From contig NZ_CP018092.1 in the NCBI RefSeq assembly GCF_002754935.1, positions 2,356,001 to 2,420,000 of the forward strand: a stretch of 64,000 nucleotides of DNA, in the 5' to 3' direction. A program made the position numbers and the translations under genes. Origin of the DNA: Thermostichus lividus PCC 6715 (GTDB taxonomy: Bacteria; Cyanobacteriota; Cyanobacteriia; Thermosynechococcales; Thermosynechococcaceae). Position 1 is the first letter of the stretch, and each line of letters opens with the position of its first letter. Below the pieces are notes generated by a model. It was not told where the DNA came from, did not search any database, and saw only the letters and a list, made by a program, of their open reading frames with translations. Shown here in pieces: positions 39,693 to 48,638 of the stretch.

Positions 39693-39842
39693 AAAAAATA
39701 GTTAATCTCGCCGCGATCGGCCTAGGCCACTTGCTATGCTAGAGAAGTGAGGGCTCGTGATGATTGTTTGGCGTTTTTGGCTGACCCGCTTATCCACCTA
39801 TACATAACCCACTCACACTGTTTTCTGGGGAGGAGTGACCCA

Positions 39843-40649
39843 ATGGTAACCCGATTTGAGCAGTGGCGGGGTATTTTAACCTCCTCACTCTGTGCGCTAC
39901 TCACGGCTGTGGTGGTTCCCCCCCTGACGCTTGCCCAACCTGACGTAACCCCACCGAAGGCAGATCAGTTGCTGCAAGTAGTGCCCACGGCCACTGACCC
40001 TCTGCAAAGCCCTTTTCCCCTGCCGTGGACGTGGATTGAGCAGGGACACGAGGCAGCCCTAAAGGCGCAAAAGCCCCTCTCCTACCGCCAGCAGACGGCC
40101 CGCTACGTTTCCCCCGATGGTCGTTATGTGGCGGAAGCCACCCTCTACTTTCAGGCGGCACCCCAGGCGTTCGAGCAACAGTTAACGAGCATATTGGAGA
40201 TTACCGACCTGCACACGGGCGATCGCCAGCGCATCAACAGCCTTCAGGAAGTCCCGCCAGAGTTTTTAGCAGAGGTGCCTCGCCACCAAGGCTTGATTGC
40301 GGTATTAGTGCCGGTGGGGTGGTCGCAACGCGATAATCGTCTCTTGGTACGCCAGTTTATGGGGTTATTTGCGTCAGACCTCGTCACGGATGCCGCTTGG
40401 ATTTGGCAGCCTGGGCGCGGCCATGTGGCAACAGTGTATCCCACGGCAGCCGACTATGACGTTGCAACGCTTTTGGGCTGGAGCCACACGTACCCGGATC
40501 AGGTGCTCTTTCAAACCCACGTGATGGGGGACGCGCAGGCAACCCTTTGGGCGGTGGATAGTCATGGCAGCACCCAACTAGCCCAGGGCGATCGCCCCGC
40601 GGTCTATGGCACCACCCTACCAGCGACCGCCACTGCCCGCCAACCCTAG
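39843..40649 (+). CDS. exported hypothetical protein upstream of GT2
   Basis: 268 residues from the ATG at 39843, preceded by GGGAGGAG. A signal peptide (SSLCALLTAVVVPPLTLAQ) leads into a mainly beta-strand domain with RYVSPDGRYVAEATLYF, EITDLHTGDRQR and repeated strand-turn units, suggesting a beta-propeller-like or lipoprotein-type fold. It is conserved-looking but not recognised. It ends 2 bases before the glycosyltransferase start, so the two are coupled. Confidence 0.7.
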   Translation: MVTRFEQWRGILTSSLCALLTAVVVPPLTLAQPDVTPPKADQLLQVVPTATDPLQSPFPLPWTWIEQGHEAALKAQKPLSYRQQTARYVSPDGRYVAEATLYFQAAPQAFEQQLTSILEITDLHTGDRQRINSLQEVPPEFLAEVPRHQGLIAVLVPVGWSQRDNRLLVRQFMGLFASDLVTDAAWIWQPGRGHVATVYPTAADYDVATLLGWSHTYPDQVLFQTHVMGDAQATLWAVDSHGSTQLAQGDRPAVYGTTLPATATARQP

Positions 40650-40651
40650 GT

Positions 40652-41622
40652 ATGGGGAACCTGCCACCGACCCTGTCGATCGTCATTCCCTGTTTTAACG
40701 AAGAAGCCAATCTGGATGCACTATTTCAAGAACTATTGCCAGTCTTGACACAGTTAGGGTTGCCCTACGAAATTATTTGCGTCAACGATGGCAGTCGCGA
40801 TCGCACTCTCAGTGGGTTGCTCCAATGGCGCGATCGCCACCCCACGATTAAAATTCTCGATTTGTCCCGCAACTTTGGTAAAGACATTGCCCTCACCGCT
40901 GGGATTGATGCTGCCACGGGGTTGGCGGTTATCCCCATGGATGCGGACTTACAAGACCCGCCCGAGGTAATCCCTGACCTTGTGGAGCGCTGGCAGCAGG
41001 GATTTGATGTCGTTTATGCCACCCGACAGCGGCGGCGGGAGTCGCTCCTGAAGCAATGGACGGCGCACGGCTTCTATGCCTTGCTGCAAGGACTGAGTTC
41101 TGTGCCTATTCCTGCCAATACGGGGGATTTTCGGCTGCTAGATCGACGGGTGGTGGAAGCCCTCAAACAATTACCAGAGCGAGGACGCTTTATGAAGGGA
41201 CTGTTTAGTTGGGTGGGGTATCGCCAAACTGCGGTTTATTTTGAACGGCCAGCTCGCCGTCAAGGCCAGAGCAAGTGGAGCTACTGGCAATTGTGGAATT
41301 TTGCCCTAGGTGCCATTTTTGCCTTTAGCGTCAAGCCCCTACAGGTGTGGCTCTACGTTGGCCTGATGATCTCTGGGGTGGCGTTGATCTATGCCCTGTG
41401 GCTGGTCGTGCGCACCTTGCTTTTTGGTGCCGACTTACCCGGGTACCCCTCCCTCATGGTGGCCATTTTGTTTATGGGGGGGTGCAACTGCTGACCCTTG
41501 GCATCATTGGTGAGTACATTGGCCGCATTTACGAAGAAGTCAAACAGCGTCCCCTCTACCTTGTGCGCGATCGCTATGGTCTTGACCCGACACCTGCTGC
41601 AAATAGCGATCCAGCAAACTAA
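40652..41622 (+). CDS. GT2 polyprenyl-phosphate sugar transferase (GtrB/DPM1-like), frameshifted
   Basis: 323 residues after correction. The catalytic domain has [26 protein letters not shown] and the metal-binding [13 protein letters not shown]. Two C-terminal membrane spans follow [18 protein letters not shown]. These enzymes load glucose, mannose or a similar sugar on undecaprenyl phosphate. The frame is lost in the G7 run at 41476-41482; eight G's would restore [23 protein letters not shown]. The 3' end overlaps the convergent hydrolase gene by 83 bases. Confidence 0.88.
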
Positions 41623-42454
41623 TCATCACCGCCGGACACTCCAACTGGGGGGTTAGCCCCACCTCAGGCACAGTGTCAAAGGCACGAATTGCCTCTGGAT
41701 TCAGTTCAGCTAAGCGTTGCCCCACACGCAGCGGCGGCAACTTGGCCTGCTCGCCCCACACGATATAGGTCGGTACCGTTAAGTGGGGCAAACGATGGCT
41801 AAGATCGCAACAGAGATCCCCGCGCACAAAGGCCAGTGCCGCAATTTCTGCCCCTTCTGCCTGCGCCACTTGGGTGTAGGTGGCAATCATCTGTGGGCTG
41901 ATTCGTTGCGGCTGCGCAAATTGCTGATTCACCATAAACGACTGCACCCCCAAGGGATTGGCTACCGCCAGCCGATAGAAGACCACATCTAGGTAAGGTT
42001 GGCGAGCCAATTGGGCAATGAGGCTCTGACGGTAGTCTTGGCCAAAATCACTCAGACCCGTTGGACACACCAGAATTAAGGCACGAACGTACTGTGGCTG
42101 GGCGATCGCCGCTTGGATCGCAAACGCCGCCGTCAGCGAAGACGCAATCACCACCGCTGGCTCAGTTGCTAGCTGGCTGAGGCATTCACTGATGTGGGCA
42201 GCGTAGGCTGCAACCGTGTAGGGCTGAGCTACATGGGCAGAGGCACCCCATCCGGGCAAATCTAGGGCAAACACAGGATAATCCGCAGCAAAGGCAGGGT
42301 ACACAGCTGACCACTCGTAAGAACTGGAGCCTCCCCCGAGACCATGCCAAAAAAACAGCGGTGGCGTTGTAGCCCCGAGGTTGAAGTCATTTGTTCTATA
42401 GACCACATCGCCAAGACCAGTGGTGAGGGTGCGAGATCGCAAACTCTCGATCAT
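41540..42454 (-). CDS. alpha/beta hydrolase
   Basis: 304 residues from the ATG at 42454 (MIESLRSRT); the longer frame upstream runs through the secE promoter. The alpha/beta hydrolase markers are [17 protein letters not shown] (oxyanion HG), [11 protein letters not shown], the nucleophile elbow in [10 protein letters not shown] (ASSLT instead of a full GxSxG) and the acid region [12 protein letters not shown]. Where the catalytic His would be expected, the C-terminus has no clear GHxP motif, so activity needs checking. Substrate unknown. Confidence 0.75.
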   Translation of the reverse strand: MIESLRSRTLTTGLGDVVYRTNDFNLGATTPPLFFWHGLGGGSSSYEWSAVYPAFAADYPVFALDLPGWGASAHVAQPYTVAAYAAHISECLSQLATEPAVVIASSLTAAFAIQAAIAQPQYVRALILVCPTGLSDFGQDYRQSLIAQLARQPYLDVVFYRLAVANPLGVQSFMVNQQFAQPQRISPQMIATYTQVAQAEGAEIAALAFVRGDLCCDLSHRLPHLTVPTYIVWGEQAKLPPLRVGQRLAELNPEAIRAFDTVPEVGLTPQLECPAVMISLLDRYLQQVSGQDHSDRAQGRGDAV

Positions 42455-42550
42455 GATATTCCCTAAACTAAAGAAACCTGCTACGATAATAAATCGCGCT
42501 GAATTAGACTGGTAGTAACAGGCTGCCCCTGTGCCCGAAGGAGTTCCGCC

Positions 42551-42766
42551 GTGACCAAAAGCACCGAAGGCGATAAGCCCAGCAGTGGCTTCAACCTCAC
42601 TGAGTTTTTCCGCGAGACCAAGGAAGAGCTCAACAAAGTGGTGTGGCCTGATCGCCAACGTTTAATTGGCGAATCTGCTGCTGTGATTTTAATTGTCTCT
42701 CTTTCAGCAGTCGTTATCTACTTGGTTGATGAACTTTTTCGCTGGTTGGCGAAACTTATTTTTTAG
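42551..42766 (+). CDS. secE: preprotein translocase subunit SecE
   Basis: 71 residues from a GTG start with AAGGAG 9 bases ahead. The amphipathic segment FFRETKEELNKVVWPDRQ and a single membrane span (AAVILIVSLSAVVIYLV) are the SecE hallmark. SecE clamps SecY in the membrane. It heads the conserved secE-nusG-rplK-rplA-rplJ-rplL string. Confidence 0.95.
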   Translation: MTKSTEGDKPSSGFNLTEFFRETKEELNKVVWPDRQRLIGESAAVILIVSLSAVVIYLVDELFRWLAKLIF

Positions 42767-42796
42767 GCAGCCCACAAGGATTACACGTACGCGCCT

Positions 42797-43477
42797 ATGG
42801 CTAGCGAATTTACAGATTACGATCAGCAGGATCCCCTCAATGACAGCATGAGTACCACGGATGACGAATCCGTAAAATCGGCAAAGCGATTTTGGTACGC
42901 TGTGCAAGTGGCCTCCGGCTGCGAAAAAAAGGTTAAAAGCACCATTGAGCAGCGGCTGCATACCTTAGATGTCGCTGATCGTATCTTCCGCATTGAAATT
43001 CCCCAAACACCAATCATCAAAATCAAGAAAGACGGCTCACGCCAAACCATTGAGGAAAAAGTGTTTCCGGGCTATGTGCTCATTCAAGTGCGGGCACAGC
43101 AGTCGCCAGACACCGGTGAGTGGCAGATTGATGATGAAGCATGGCAGGTTATCAAAAACACCCCCAATGTCATTAACTTTGTAGGTGCCGAGCAACGGCG
43201 GAGTACCGGCCGCGGGCGAGGGCACGTCAAACCCATGCCCTTGAGTGCGGCAGAAGTGGATCGCATCTTCCGCAAAGTCCAAGAGCAAGAGCCGGTTCAC
43301 CGCATTGATCTCAACAGTGGTGATAAGATCAAAGTTCTCAGTGGCCCGTTCAAAGACTTTGAGGGTGAAGTTATTGAAGTCAGCCCTGAGCGCAGCAAGC
43401 TCAAAGCATTACTCTCGATTTTTGGCCGCGAAACACCGGTTGAACTCGAAGTGAATCAAGTGGAAAAAGAAGGATAG
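42797..43477 (+). CDS. nusG: transcription antitermination/termination factor NusG
   Basis: 226 residues. The NGN domain ([22 protein letters not shown] and [10 protein letters not shown]) binds RNA polymerase, and the C-terminal KOW domain ([19 protein letters not shown]) contacts ribosomal protein S10 or Rho. The acidic N-terminal tail (about 35 residues) is longer than in E. coli, as in other cyanobacteria. It is 30 bases after secE. Confidence 0.96.
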   Translation: MASEFTDYDQQDPLNDSMSTTDDESVKSAKRFWYAVQVASGCEKKVKSTIEQRLHTLDVADRIFRIEIPQTPIIKIKKDGSRQTIEEKVFPGYVLIQVRAQQSPDTGEWQIDDEAWQVIKNTPNVINFVGAEQRRSTGRGRGHVKPMPLSAAEVDRIFRKVQEQEPVHRIDLNSGDKIKVLSGPFKDFEGEVIEVSPERSKLKALLSIFGRETPVELEVNQVEKEG

Positions 43478-43491
43478 GACGCTCAATCACT

Positions 43492-43917
43492 ATGGCGAAA
43501 AAAGTCGTCGCAATTATTAAGTTAGCGATTCAGGCAGGTAAAGCCAACCCTGCCCCTCCCATTGGCCCTGCCTTGGGTCAGCACGGTGTGAACATCATGA
43601 TGTTCTGCAAAGAGTACAACGCTCGCACCGCCGATCAGGTGGGTACCGTCGTACCGGTGGAAATTTCGGTCTATGAAGATCGCAGTTTTACCTTTGTTCT
43701 GAAAACGCCGCCCGCCTCGGTGCTCATCCAAAAAGCGGCAGGGATCGAGAAAGGCTCTGGGGAGCCCAACAAAAAACAAGTCGGCAGTATTACCCGCGCC
43801 CAACTGCGGGAAATTGCCGAGAAAAAAATGCCAGACCTCAATGCCAATGACATTGAGGCGGCCATGCGCATTATTGAAGGGACGGCGCGGAATATGGGGG
43901 TTGCCGTCACCGACTAA
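43492..43917 (+). CDS. rplK: 50S ribosomal protein L11
   Basis: 141 residues, normal length. [29 protein letters not shown] is the typical start region (given here in part: [17 protein letters not shown]) and [13 protein letters not shown] closes the rRNA-binding C-domain. L11 forms the GTPase-associated centre with 23S rRNA. It is 14 bases after nusG. Confidence 0.97.
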   Translation: MAKKVVAIIKLAIQAGKANPAPPIGPALGQHGVNIMMFCKEYNARTADQVGTVVPVEISVYEDRSFTFVLKTPPASVLIQKAAGIEKGSGEPNKKQVGSITRAQLREIAEKKMPDLNANDIEAAMRIIEGTARNMGVAVTD

Positions 43918-43998
43918 GGGGTTTTCGTGTGTTCGCTGTTAAATTGTTGTGTTGGGGGAGAAACCGAGTTTCGCTTGCACCCCGTGGAGGTTAACCAA

Positions 43999-44712
43999 AT
44001 GCCTAAACTCTCGCGACGACTGCGTGACCTCTATGCCAAAGTAGAGGATCGCCCTTACCCACCCCTTGAAGCACTCCAACTGCTCAAGGAAACCGCCACT
44101 GCTAAATTTCCGGAATCGGCAGAAGCCCACATTCGTCTAGGGATTGATCCTAAATATACGGATCAGCAATTGCGAACCACTGTGGCGCTCCCCAAAGGCA
44201 CAGGGCAAACCATTCGGGTGGCGGTTATTGCCCGGGGTGAAAAAGTGACGGAGGCCAGTGCCGCTGGTGCTGATGTGGTGGGGTCTGAAGAGCTGATTGA
44301 TGAAATCCAAAAAGGGCGGATGGACTTTGATTTGCTGATTGCCACCCCAGATATGATGCCCCAAGTGGCTAAGGTGGGTCGAATTCTTGGGCCGCGCGGC
44401 CTCATGCCCTCTCCCAAAGCGGGTACTGTGACCTTTGATCTGCCCCAAGCGATTGCTGAATTTAAGGCCGGTAAGGTCGAATTCCGCGCCGATCGCACCG
44501 GAATTGTTCATGTCCTTTTTGGCAAAGCGAGCTTTAGCGCTGAGGATCTGCTGGTGAACCTGAAAGCCTTGCAGGAGGCCATTGATCGCAACCGACCCAG
44601 CGGTGCCAAGGGGCGCTACTGGCGCAGTGTCTATGTAACGGCGACCATGGGGCCGAGTATCCAAGTGGATATTAATGCCCTGCGGGAGCTGAAGCTGGCG
44701 GACGTGGCCTAA
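43999..44712 (+). CDS. rplA: 50S ribosomal protein L1
   Basis: 237 residues from the ATG at 43999, chosen because GGAGG sits 8 bases ahead; a longer in-frame extension from 43927 lacks such a site. The L1 signature [19 protein letters not shown] is present. L1 forms the mobile stalk at the ribosomal E site and in many bacteria represses its own operon by binding the rplK leader; I cannot point to that site here. Confidence 0.96.
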   Translation: MPKLSRRLRDLYAKVEDRPYPPLEALQLLKETATAKFPESAEAHIRLGIDPKYTDQQLRTTVALPKGTGQTIRVAVIARGEKVTEASAAGADVVGSEELIDEIQKGRMDFDLLIATPDMMPQVAKVGRILGPRGLMPSPKAGTVTFDLPQAIAEFKAGKVEFRADRTGIVHVLFGKASFSAEDLLVNLKALQEAIDRNRPSGAKGRYWRSVYVTATMGPSIQVDINALRELKLADVA

Positions 44713-44739
44713 GGAGGAGTTGCCTATTGCCCAAACCCA

Positions 44740-44844
44740 AAAAATTGAGTTCTTGAAACCGAAGACCGCAGGGGTCTGGCGACTGCCAAGACATAATCGT
44801 CCTGCTGAGGTTTGCGATGTCCATCTTGCGGGATTGGGCGATCG
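44740..44844 (+). promoter_or_regulatory. ribosomal protein L10 leader
   Basis: The 184-base gap between rplA and rplJ contains the L10-leader signature: CCGAAGACCGCAGGGG (about 44758-44773) pairing with CCTGCTGAGG (about 44802-44811) around a variable stem. The L10-L12 complex binds this kinked RNA and feeds back on rplJ-rplL expression. The assignment is by recalled consensus. Confidence 0.75.
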
Positions 44845-44870
44845 CCCCGGCAGCACTGCTGGGGTTTTTT
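44845..44870 (+). terminator. attenuator-type intrinsic terminator in the rplJ leader
   Basis: Stem CCCCGGCAG/CTGCTGGGG (one G-U pair) with a CA loop, followed by TTTTTT. It lies 27 bases before the rplJ start and directly after the L10-leader signature, so it would stop transcription before rplJL when formed. Confidence 0.85.
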
Positions 44871-44896
44871 CTTGAAACCATAGGGAGGTGATCCGC

Positions 44897-45424
44897 GTGG
44901 GACGCACGCTAGAAAATAAAAAACAAATTGTAGCCGAACTCAAAGACCGCTTGAGTCAAGCCCAAATGGCACTGGTGATTGACTATCAAGGTCTCACCGA
45001 TGCTGAACTCAAGGACTTACGACAGCGCTTGCGCAAGTGCAATGCCAGTTGCAAAGTTACGAAAAACACGCTGATGGAACTGGCGGTCAAAGACAGTGAC
45101 CACTGGCAACCTCTGACCCAGTTCTTGCAAGGACCATCCGCCTTTTTGTTGGCCACGGATGACTTGGGGGGCACCATTAAAGCCTACCAAGAATTCCAGA
45201 AAGCCACGAAAAAGACAGCCTTGCGCGGTGGTGTCCTAGAGGGACGCGCCCTTGACGAAGCCCAAGTCAAGGCCATCGGCGATCTGCCCTCCAAGGAGCA
45301 ACTCATGGCGCAAATTGCCGGTGCCCTCAACGCTGTCACGGCCAAGATTGCCATTGGCATCAAGGAAGTTCCGGCTTCCTTGGCGCGGGCAACGCAGGCG
45401 ATCGCCGACAAAGAGGCGGCATAG
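44897..45424 (+). CDS. rplJ: 50S ribosomal protein L10
   Basis: 175 residues from the GTG at 44897 (MGRTLENKKQ). The upstream GTG at 44888 lies inside the GGGAGGTG ribosome-binding site and is rejected. The N-terminal rRNA-binding region includes LRKCNASCKVTKNTLMELA, and the C-terminal helix binds L7/L12 dimers to form the ribosomal stalk. Confidence 0.96.
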   Translation: MGRTLENKKQIVAELKDRLSQAQMALVIDYQGLTDAELKDLRQRLRKCNASCKVTKNTLMELAVKDSDHWQPLTQFLQGPSAFLLATDDLGGTIKAYQEFQKATKKTALRGGVLEGRALDEAQVKAIGDLPSKEQLMAQIAGALNAVTAKIAIGIKEVPASLARATQAIADKEAA

Positions 45425-45494
45425 ATCATCCTGCTTTTGGGTTCTGTTTGAGAATCCACCTGTTGTTTTATTTACTACACTTTAGGAGTTAACA

Positions 45495-45890
45495 ATGTCT
45501 GCTGCAACCGATGAAATTCTCGAAAAATTGAAATCCCTAACCCTGTTAGAAGCTGCCGAACTGGTCAAACAAATTGAAGAGACCTTTGGCGTGAGTGCGG
45601 CTGCGCCGGTCGGCGGCATGGTGATGGCGGCTCCCGTTGCTGCCGGTGCCGCTCCTGCGGAGGAAGTCGAAGAAAAAACTGCTTTTGATGTCATCCTCGA
45701 GGACGTTCCTGCCGACAAGAAAATTGCCGTTCTGAAAGTCGTCCGTTCCTTGACAGGGCTGGGGCTAAAAGAAGCTAAAGAAGTGGTGGAATCAACCCCC
45801 AAAGCTGTCAAAGAGGGGGCTACCAAGGAAGATGCCGAAGCTGCCAAGAAAGAGCTAGAAGAGGCTGGCGCCAAAGTCAGCATCAAATAG
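45495..45890 (+). CDS. rplL: 50S ribosomal protein L7/L12
   Basis: 131 residues. The N-terminal dimerisation helices ([21 protein letters not shown]), an Ala/Pro-rich hinge (about residues 40-60) and the C-terminal domain ([20 protein letters not shown]) that recruits translation factors are all seen. TAGGAG lies 7 bases before the ATG, and a strong terminator follows. Confidence 0.97.
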   Translation: MSAATDEILEKLKSLTLLEAAELVKQIEETFGVSAAAPVGGMVMAAPVAAGAAPAEEVEEKTAFDVILEDVPADKKIAVLKVVRSLTGLGLKEAKEVVESTPKAVKEGATKEDAEAAKKELEEAGAKVSIK

Positions 45891-45916
45891 CTTAATTTCT
45901 GGTATCTTGACCGCCA

Positions 45917-45958
45917 AGGGTAGTTCGACTGTCAGAGCTACCCTATTTATTATTTTTG
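45917..45958 (+). terminator. intrinsic terminator of the ribosomal protein operon
   Basis: 10-base stem AGGGTAGTTC/GAGCTACCCT (one G-U pair) with an 8-base loop, then ATTTATTATTTTT. It begins 26 bases after rplL. Confidence 0.88.
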
Positions 45959-45977
45959 CTAATTTGGAAGGTATCCG

Positions 45978-46580
45978 ATGCTAAGCGATGAGCAATACCG
46001 CCAAAAAATGCAGCAACGTAAAGCGGTGCAGGCACAACGACTGGCAGAGCGCAACCGCGAAAAGGGGCTGATCATCGTCCATACCGGCAATGGTAAAGGT
46101 AAGACAACTGCCGCTCTGGGAATGGTTGTCCGCTCTTTGGGGCACGGCTACCGCGTGGCCATTATTCAGTTTATTAAGGGGGCGTGGGAACCCGCTGAGA
46201 AAGCCGTTCTGAGCCATTGGCCAGAGCAGTTAGCCTTCCATGCCATGGGAGAAGGGTTTACATGGGAAACCCAAGATCGGCAGCGGGACATTGCCCATGC
46301 CCTAGCGGCCTGGGAATTAGCGCTCACTTACCTGAGAAATCCGGAGTATCGCTTGGTGCTTTTGGATGAAATTAACGTTGCCTTAAAACTGGAGTACCTT
46401 GCGGTGGAGACAGTCTTGGCTGGTTTGAGTCAGAAACCCGCCATGACCCATGTGATTCTCACAGGGCGCGGTGCGCCTGCAGCTCTGATTGAGGCCGCAG
46501 ACTTAGTGACGGAAATGACCCTCGTGAAACATCCCTTCCGCGAACAAGGGATAAAAGCCCAACCTGGCATTGAATTCTAG
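45978..46580 (+). CDS. cobO: corrinoid adenosyltransferase (CobO/BtuR type)
   Basis: 200 residues. The enzyme adds the adenosyl group to cobalt in cobalamin synthesis. The unusual P-loop for this family is VHTGNGKGKTTAALGM (about residues 35-50). YRVAIIQFIKGAW, LLDEINVAL and VILTGRGAPAALIEAADLVTEM complete the pattern. It starts 20 bases after the ribosomal operon's terminator and shares its stop with the convergent PhzF-type gene. Confidence 0.92.
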   Translation: MLSDEQYRQKMQQRKAVQAQRLAERNREKGLIIVHTGNGKGKTTAALGMVVRSLGHGYRVAIIQFIKGAWEPAEKAVLSHWPEQLAFHAMGEGFTWETQDRQRDIAHALAAWELALTYLRNPEYRLVLLDEINVALKLEYLAVETVLAGLSQKPAMTHVILTGRGAPAALIEAADLVTEMTLVKHPFREQGIKAQPGIEF

Positions 46581-47377
46581 TCCAGTCCTAGCAGTTCTCC
46601 TTGCAACACGGTAACGGCTTGACCAAAGAGGATGACGCGATCGCCTGCGCCTTGGACTTTGACGATTCCGCCTCGCCGCGAGGCTTGATACCCCACTAAT
46701 GTTTCCTTAGCAACGTGCTCTCGCCAGTAGGGATAAAGGCTACAGTGAGCCGATCCGGTGACTGGATCCTCAGGAATGCCTAATTGCGGAGCAAAAAAGC
46801 GCGAGACAAAGTCATAATCCTGAGCATGGCTTAATGCTGTCACAATCACCCCTCGACAGGGCAGGGTGGCAATTTGGGCAAAATCAGGGCTTAACTGCTG
46901 CACTAGGGTTTCATTGTCCAAGACAACAAATAAATCACTGGCGGTTTGACCAAGCCAAACGGGGGAAATCCCTAAGGCAGCAGTGAGTGTTTCAAGGAGT
47001 TTCGGATGCTCGAGGGAGTGCACCGGTTGTTGCGGAAAGTCCAAGGCAATCCAGTCCTCAGCTTGGCGGGCTACCAAGGTGCCGCTACGGGTATGAAATA
47101 GCAGATCACCAACCGCTCCCTGATGCTGCCAGAGGGCATGGGCTGCCGCCAGCGTAGCATGACCGCACAGATCGACTTCGGCCACGGGGGTGAACCATCG
47201 CAGATCAAATCCCGCAGCCGTGGGCACCACAAAGGCGGTTTCCGAAAGATTCATTTCCTGAGCGATCGCCTGGAGCTGATCGGACTCTAGGAACACTGGG
47301 AGAACACATACGGCTGCTGGGTTACCGCAAAAGGGAGTTTTAGTAAATGCATCAACTTGATAGAGTGGTAGCCCCAT
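46577..47377 (-). CDS. PhzF-family isomerase/epimerase
   Basis: 266 residues with two similar halves as in the diaminopimelate epimerase fold. The markers are DAFTKTPFCGNPAAVCVLP at the start, the catalytic Glu in MNLSETAFVV, RWFTPVAEVDLCGHATLAAAH, and EDPVTGSAHCSLYPYW in the second half. The family includes PhzF of phenazine synthesis, but no phenazine genes are near, so the substrate is unknown. Confidence 0.88.
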   Translation of the reverse strand: MGLPLYQVDAFTKTPFCGNPAAVCVLPVFLESDQLQAIAQEMNLSETAFVVPTAAGFDLRWFTPVAEVDLCGHATLAAAHALWQHQGAVGDLLFHTRSGTLVARQAEDWIALDFPQQPVHSLEHPKLLETLTAALGISPVWLGQTASDLFVVLDNETLVQQLSPDFAQIATLPCRGVIVTALSHAQDYDFVSRFFAPQLGIPEDPVTGSAHCSLYPYWREHVAKETLVGYQASRRGGIVKVQGAGDRVILFGQAVTVLQGELLGLD

Positions 47378-47433
47378 CTGGTACCTCTAAACCCGTAAAA
47401 TTTATGCTGTAGTGCAAGCAGAGGAACGACTGC

Positions 47434-47886
47434 GTGGAACGGACATTTCTAGCCATTAAGCCCGATGGTGTCCAGCGGGGTCTAGTGGGGACGATTATCC
47501 AACGATTTGAGCAAAAAGGCTACACATTAGTAGGTCTGAAAATGCTGCGGGTGAGCCGCGAACTGGCGGAGCAACACTACGGCGAGCACAAGGATAAACC
47601 TTTTTTTCCGGGGCTTGTGAACTTTATTACCTCAGGGCCTGTGGTAGCGATGGTATGGGAAGGTCGCGGTGTGATTGCCGCTGCCCGTAAGATGATTGGC
47701 GCGACAAATCCCCTGAATGCCGAGCCAGGCACCCTGCGTGGAGAGTTTGGTGTGGACGTGGGGCGCAATATCATCCATGGCTCTGATGCCGCCGAAACCG
47801 CAGAGCGCGAAATTAACCTCTGGTTCCAAACGCAAGAACTGGTTCCTTGGGAGCCATCCCTTACCTCTTGGGTGTACGAGATGTAG
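47434..47886 (+). CDS. ndk: nucleoside diphosphate kinase
   Basis: 150 residues from a GTG start. It balances nucleoside triphosphate pools via a phosphohistidine; the active-site His is in [16 protein letters not shown] (about residue 117). [15 protein letters not shown] at the N-terminus is diagnostic. The 3' end overlaps the convergent TerC-type gene by 26 bases. Confidence 0.97.
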   Translation: MERTFLAIKPDGVQRGLVGTIIQRFEQKGYTLVGLKMLRVSRELAEQHYGEHKDKPFFPGLVNFITSGPVVAMVWEGRGVIAAARKMIGATNPLNAEPGTLRGEFGVDVGRNIIHGSDAAETAEREINLWFQTQELVPWEPSLTSWVYEM

Positions 47887-48616
47887 GCTCCTGGGCTTGC
47901 GGGGTTATGGCTGGAGGGGGCTCGTCCGTCGCCCGTTTGGAAAACCCCCAAAGAAAGCACAGGGCAATGAGACTAATCATCAGCCAGTCAGGGGGAACAA
48001 GGGCATGGTTGACAACCCGCATAAGCAGCCGTAACCCCACCAAGGTGACGGTTAAGTAGCCAGCATCTTCAAGGCGAGGAAATTCCTTTAACCATCGAAT
48101 AAATAGCTCTGCCATAAACCGCAGCATAATGACACCGATGGTGCCCCCCAGCACCACCAGCCAGCGTTCATCCGACAGGGCGATCGCCGTTGTCACACTA
48201 TCTAAAGAAAACGCCAAATCTGCCAGCGCCAGCAGGGGTACCGCTTGCCAAAAGGAGCGAATCACCCGTTCGTGCTCGTGCTCTGGTTCGTTTGTGAAGA
48301 AAAAGTACTTGATCGCCAACCAGAGGAGGTAAAGTGCGCCCGCCAATTCAAACTGCCAGAACTGGAGTACCCAGCTTGCCGTAAAAATGAGGCCGATGCG
48401 AAAAATGTAAGAGATGGCCAGCCCCAAATTCAGGGCGTTGCGCTGCTCTTGCGGATCGTCAATGCCCTGTACTAATGCTGCCAGAGCAATCGCATTATCA
48501 GCGGAGAGAATTGCTTCTAACGCCAACAACACCACCAGCAACAGCAGCGTGTCCACCCCCCAATTGGGTGACAGTTCCAGCAACTCATCAATCATGTAGG
48601 CAGCATCTATCTCCAA
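47861..48616 (-). CDS. TerC/YkoY-family integral membrane protein
   Basis: 251 residues with about seven membrane spans. The acidic membrane motifs [13 protein letters not shown] (first part) and [17 protein letters not shown] (second) are the family signature; some members export manganese or protect against metal stress. In cyanobacteria and plastids TerC-like proteins are tied to thylakoid protein insertion and Mn homeostasis, but which role applies here is open. Confidence 0.87.
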   Translation of the reverse strand: MEIDAAYMIDELLELSPNWGVDTLLLLVVLLALEAILSADNAIALAALVQGIDDPQEQRNALNLGLAISYIFRIGLIFTASWVLQFWQFELAGALYLLWLAIKYFFFTNEPEHEHERVIRSFWQAVPLLALADLAFSLDSVTTAIALSDERWLVVLGGTIGVIMLRFMAELFIRWLKEFPRLEDAGYLTVTLVGLRLLMRVVNHALVPPDWLMISLIALCFLWGFSKRATDEPPPAITPQAQEPTSRTPKR

Positions 48617-48638
48617 AGCTCAACCATGGACATAATGT

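Noticed and set aside
42455-42658. 68-residue N-terminal extension of the alpha/beta hydrolase
   Set aside because: It is antisense to the secE start and its promoter, and the hydrolase fold starts after the ATG at 42454.
43927-43998. N-terminal extension of L1
   Set aside because: No ribosome-binding site fits, while GGAGG precedes the ATG at 43999 and L1 normally begins near MPKLSRR.
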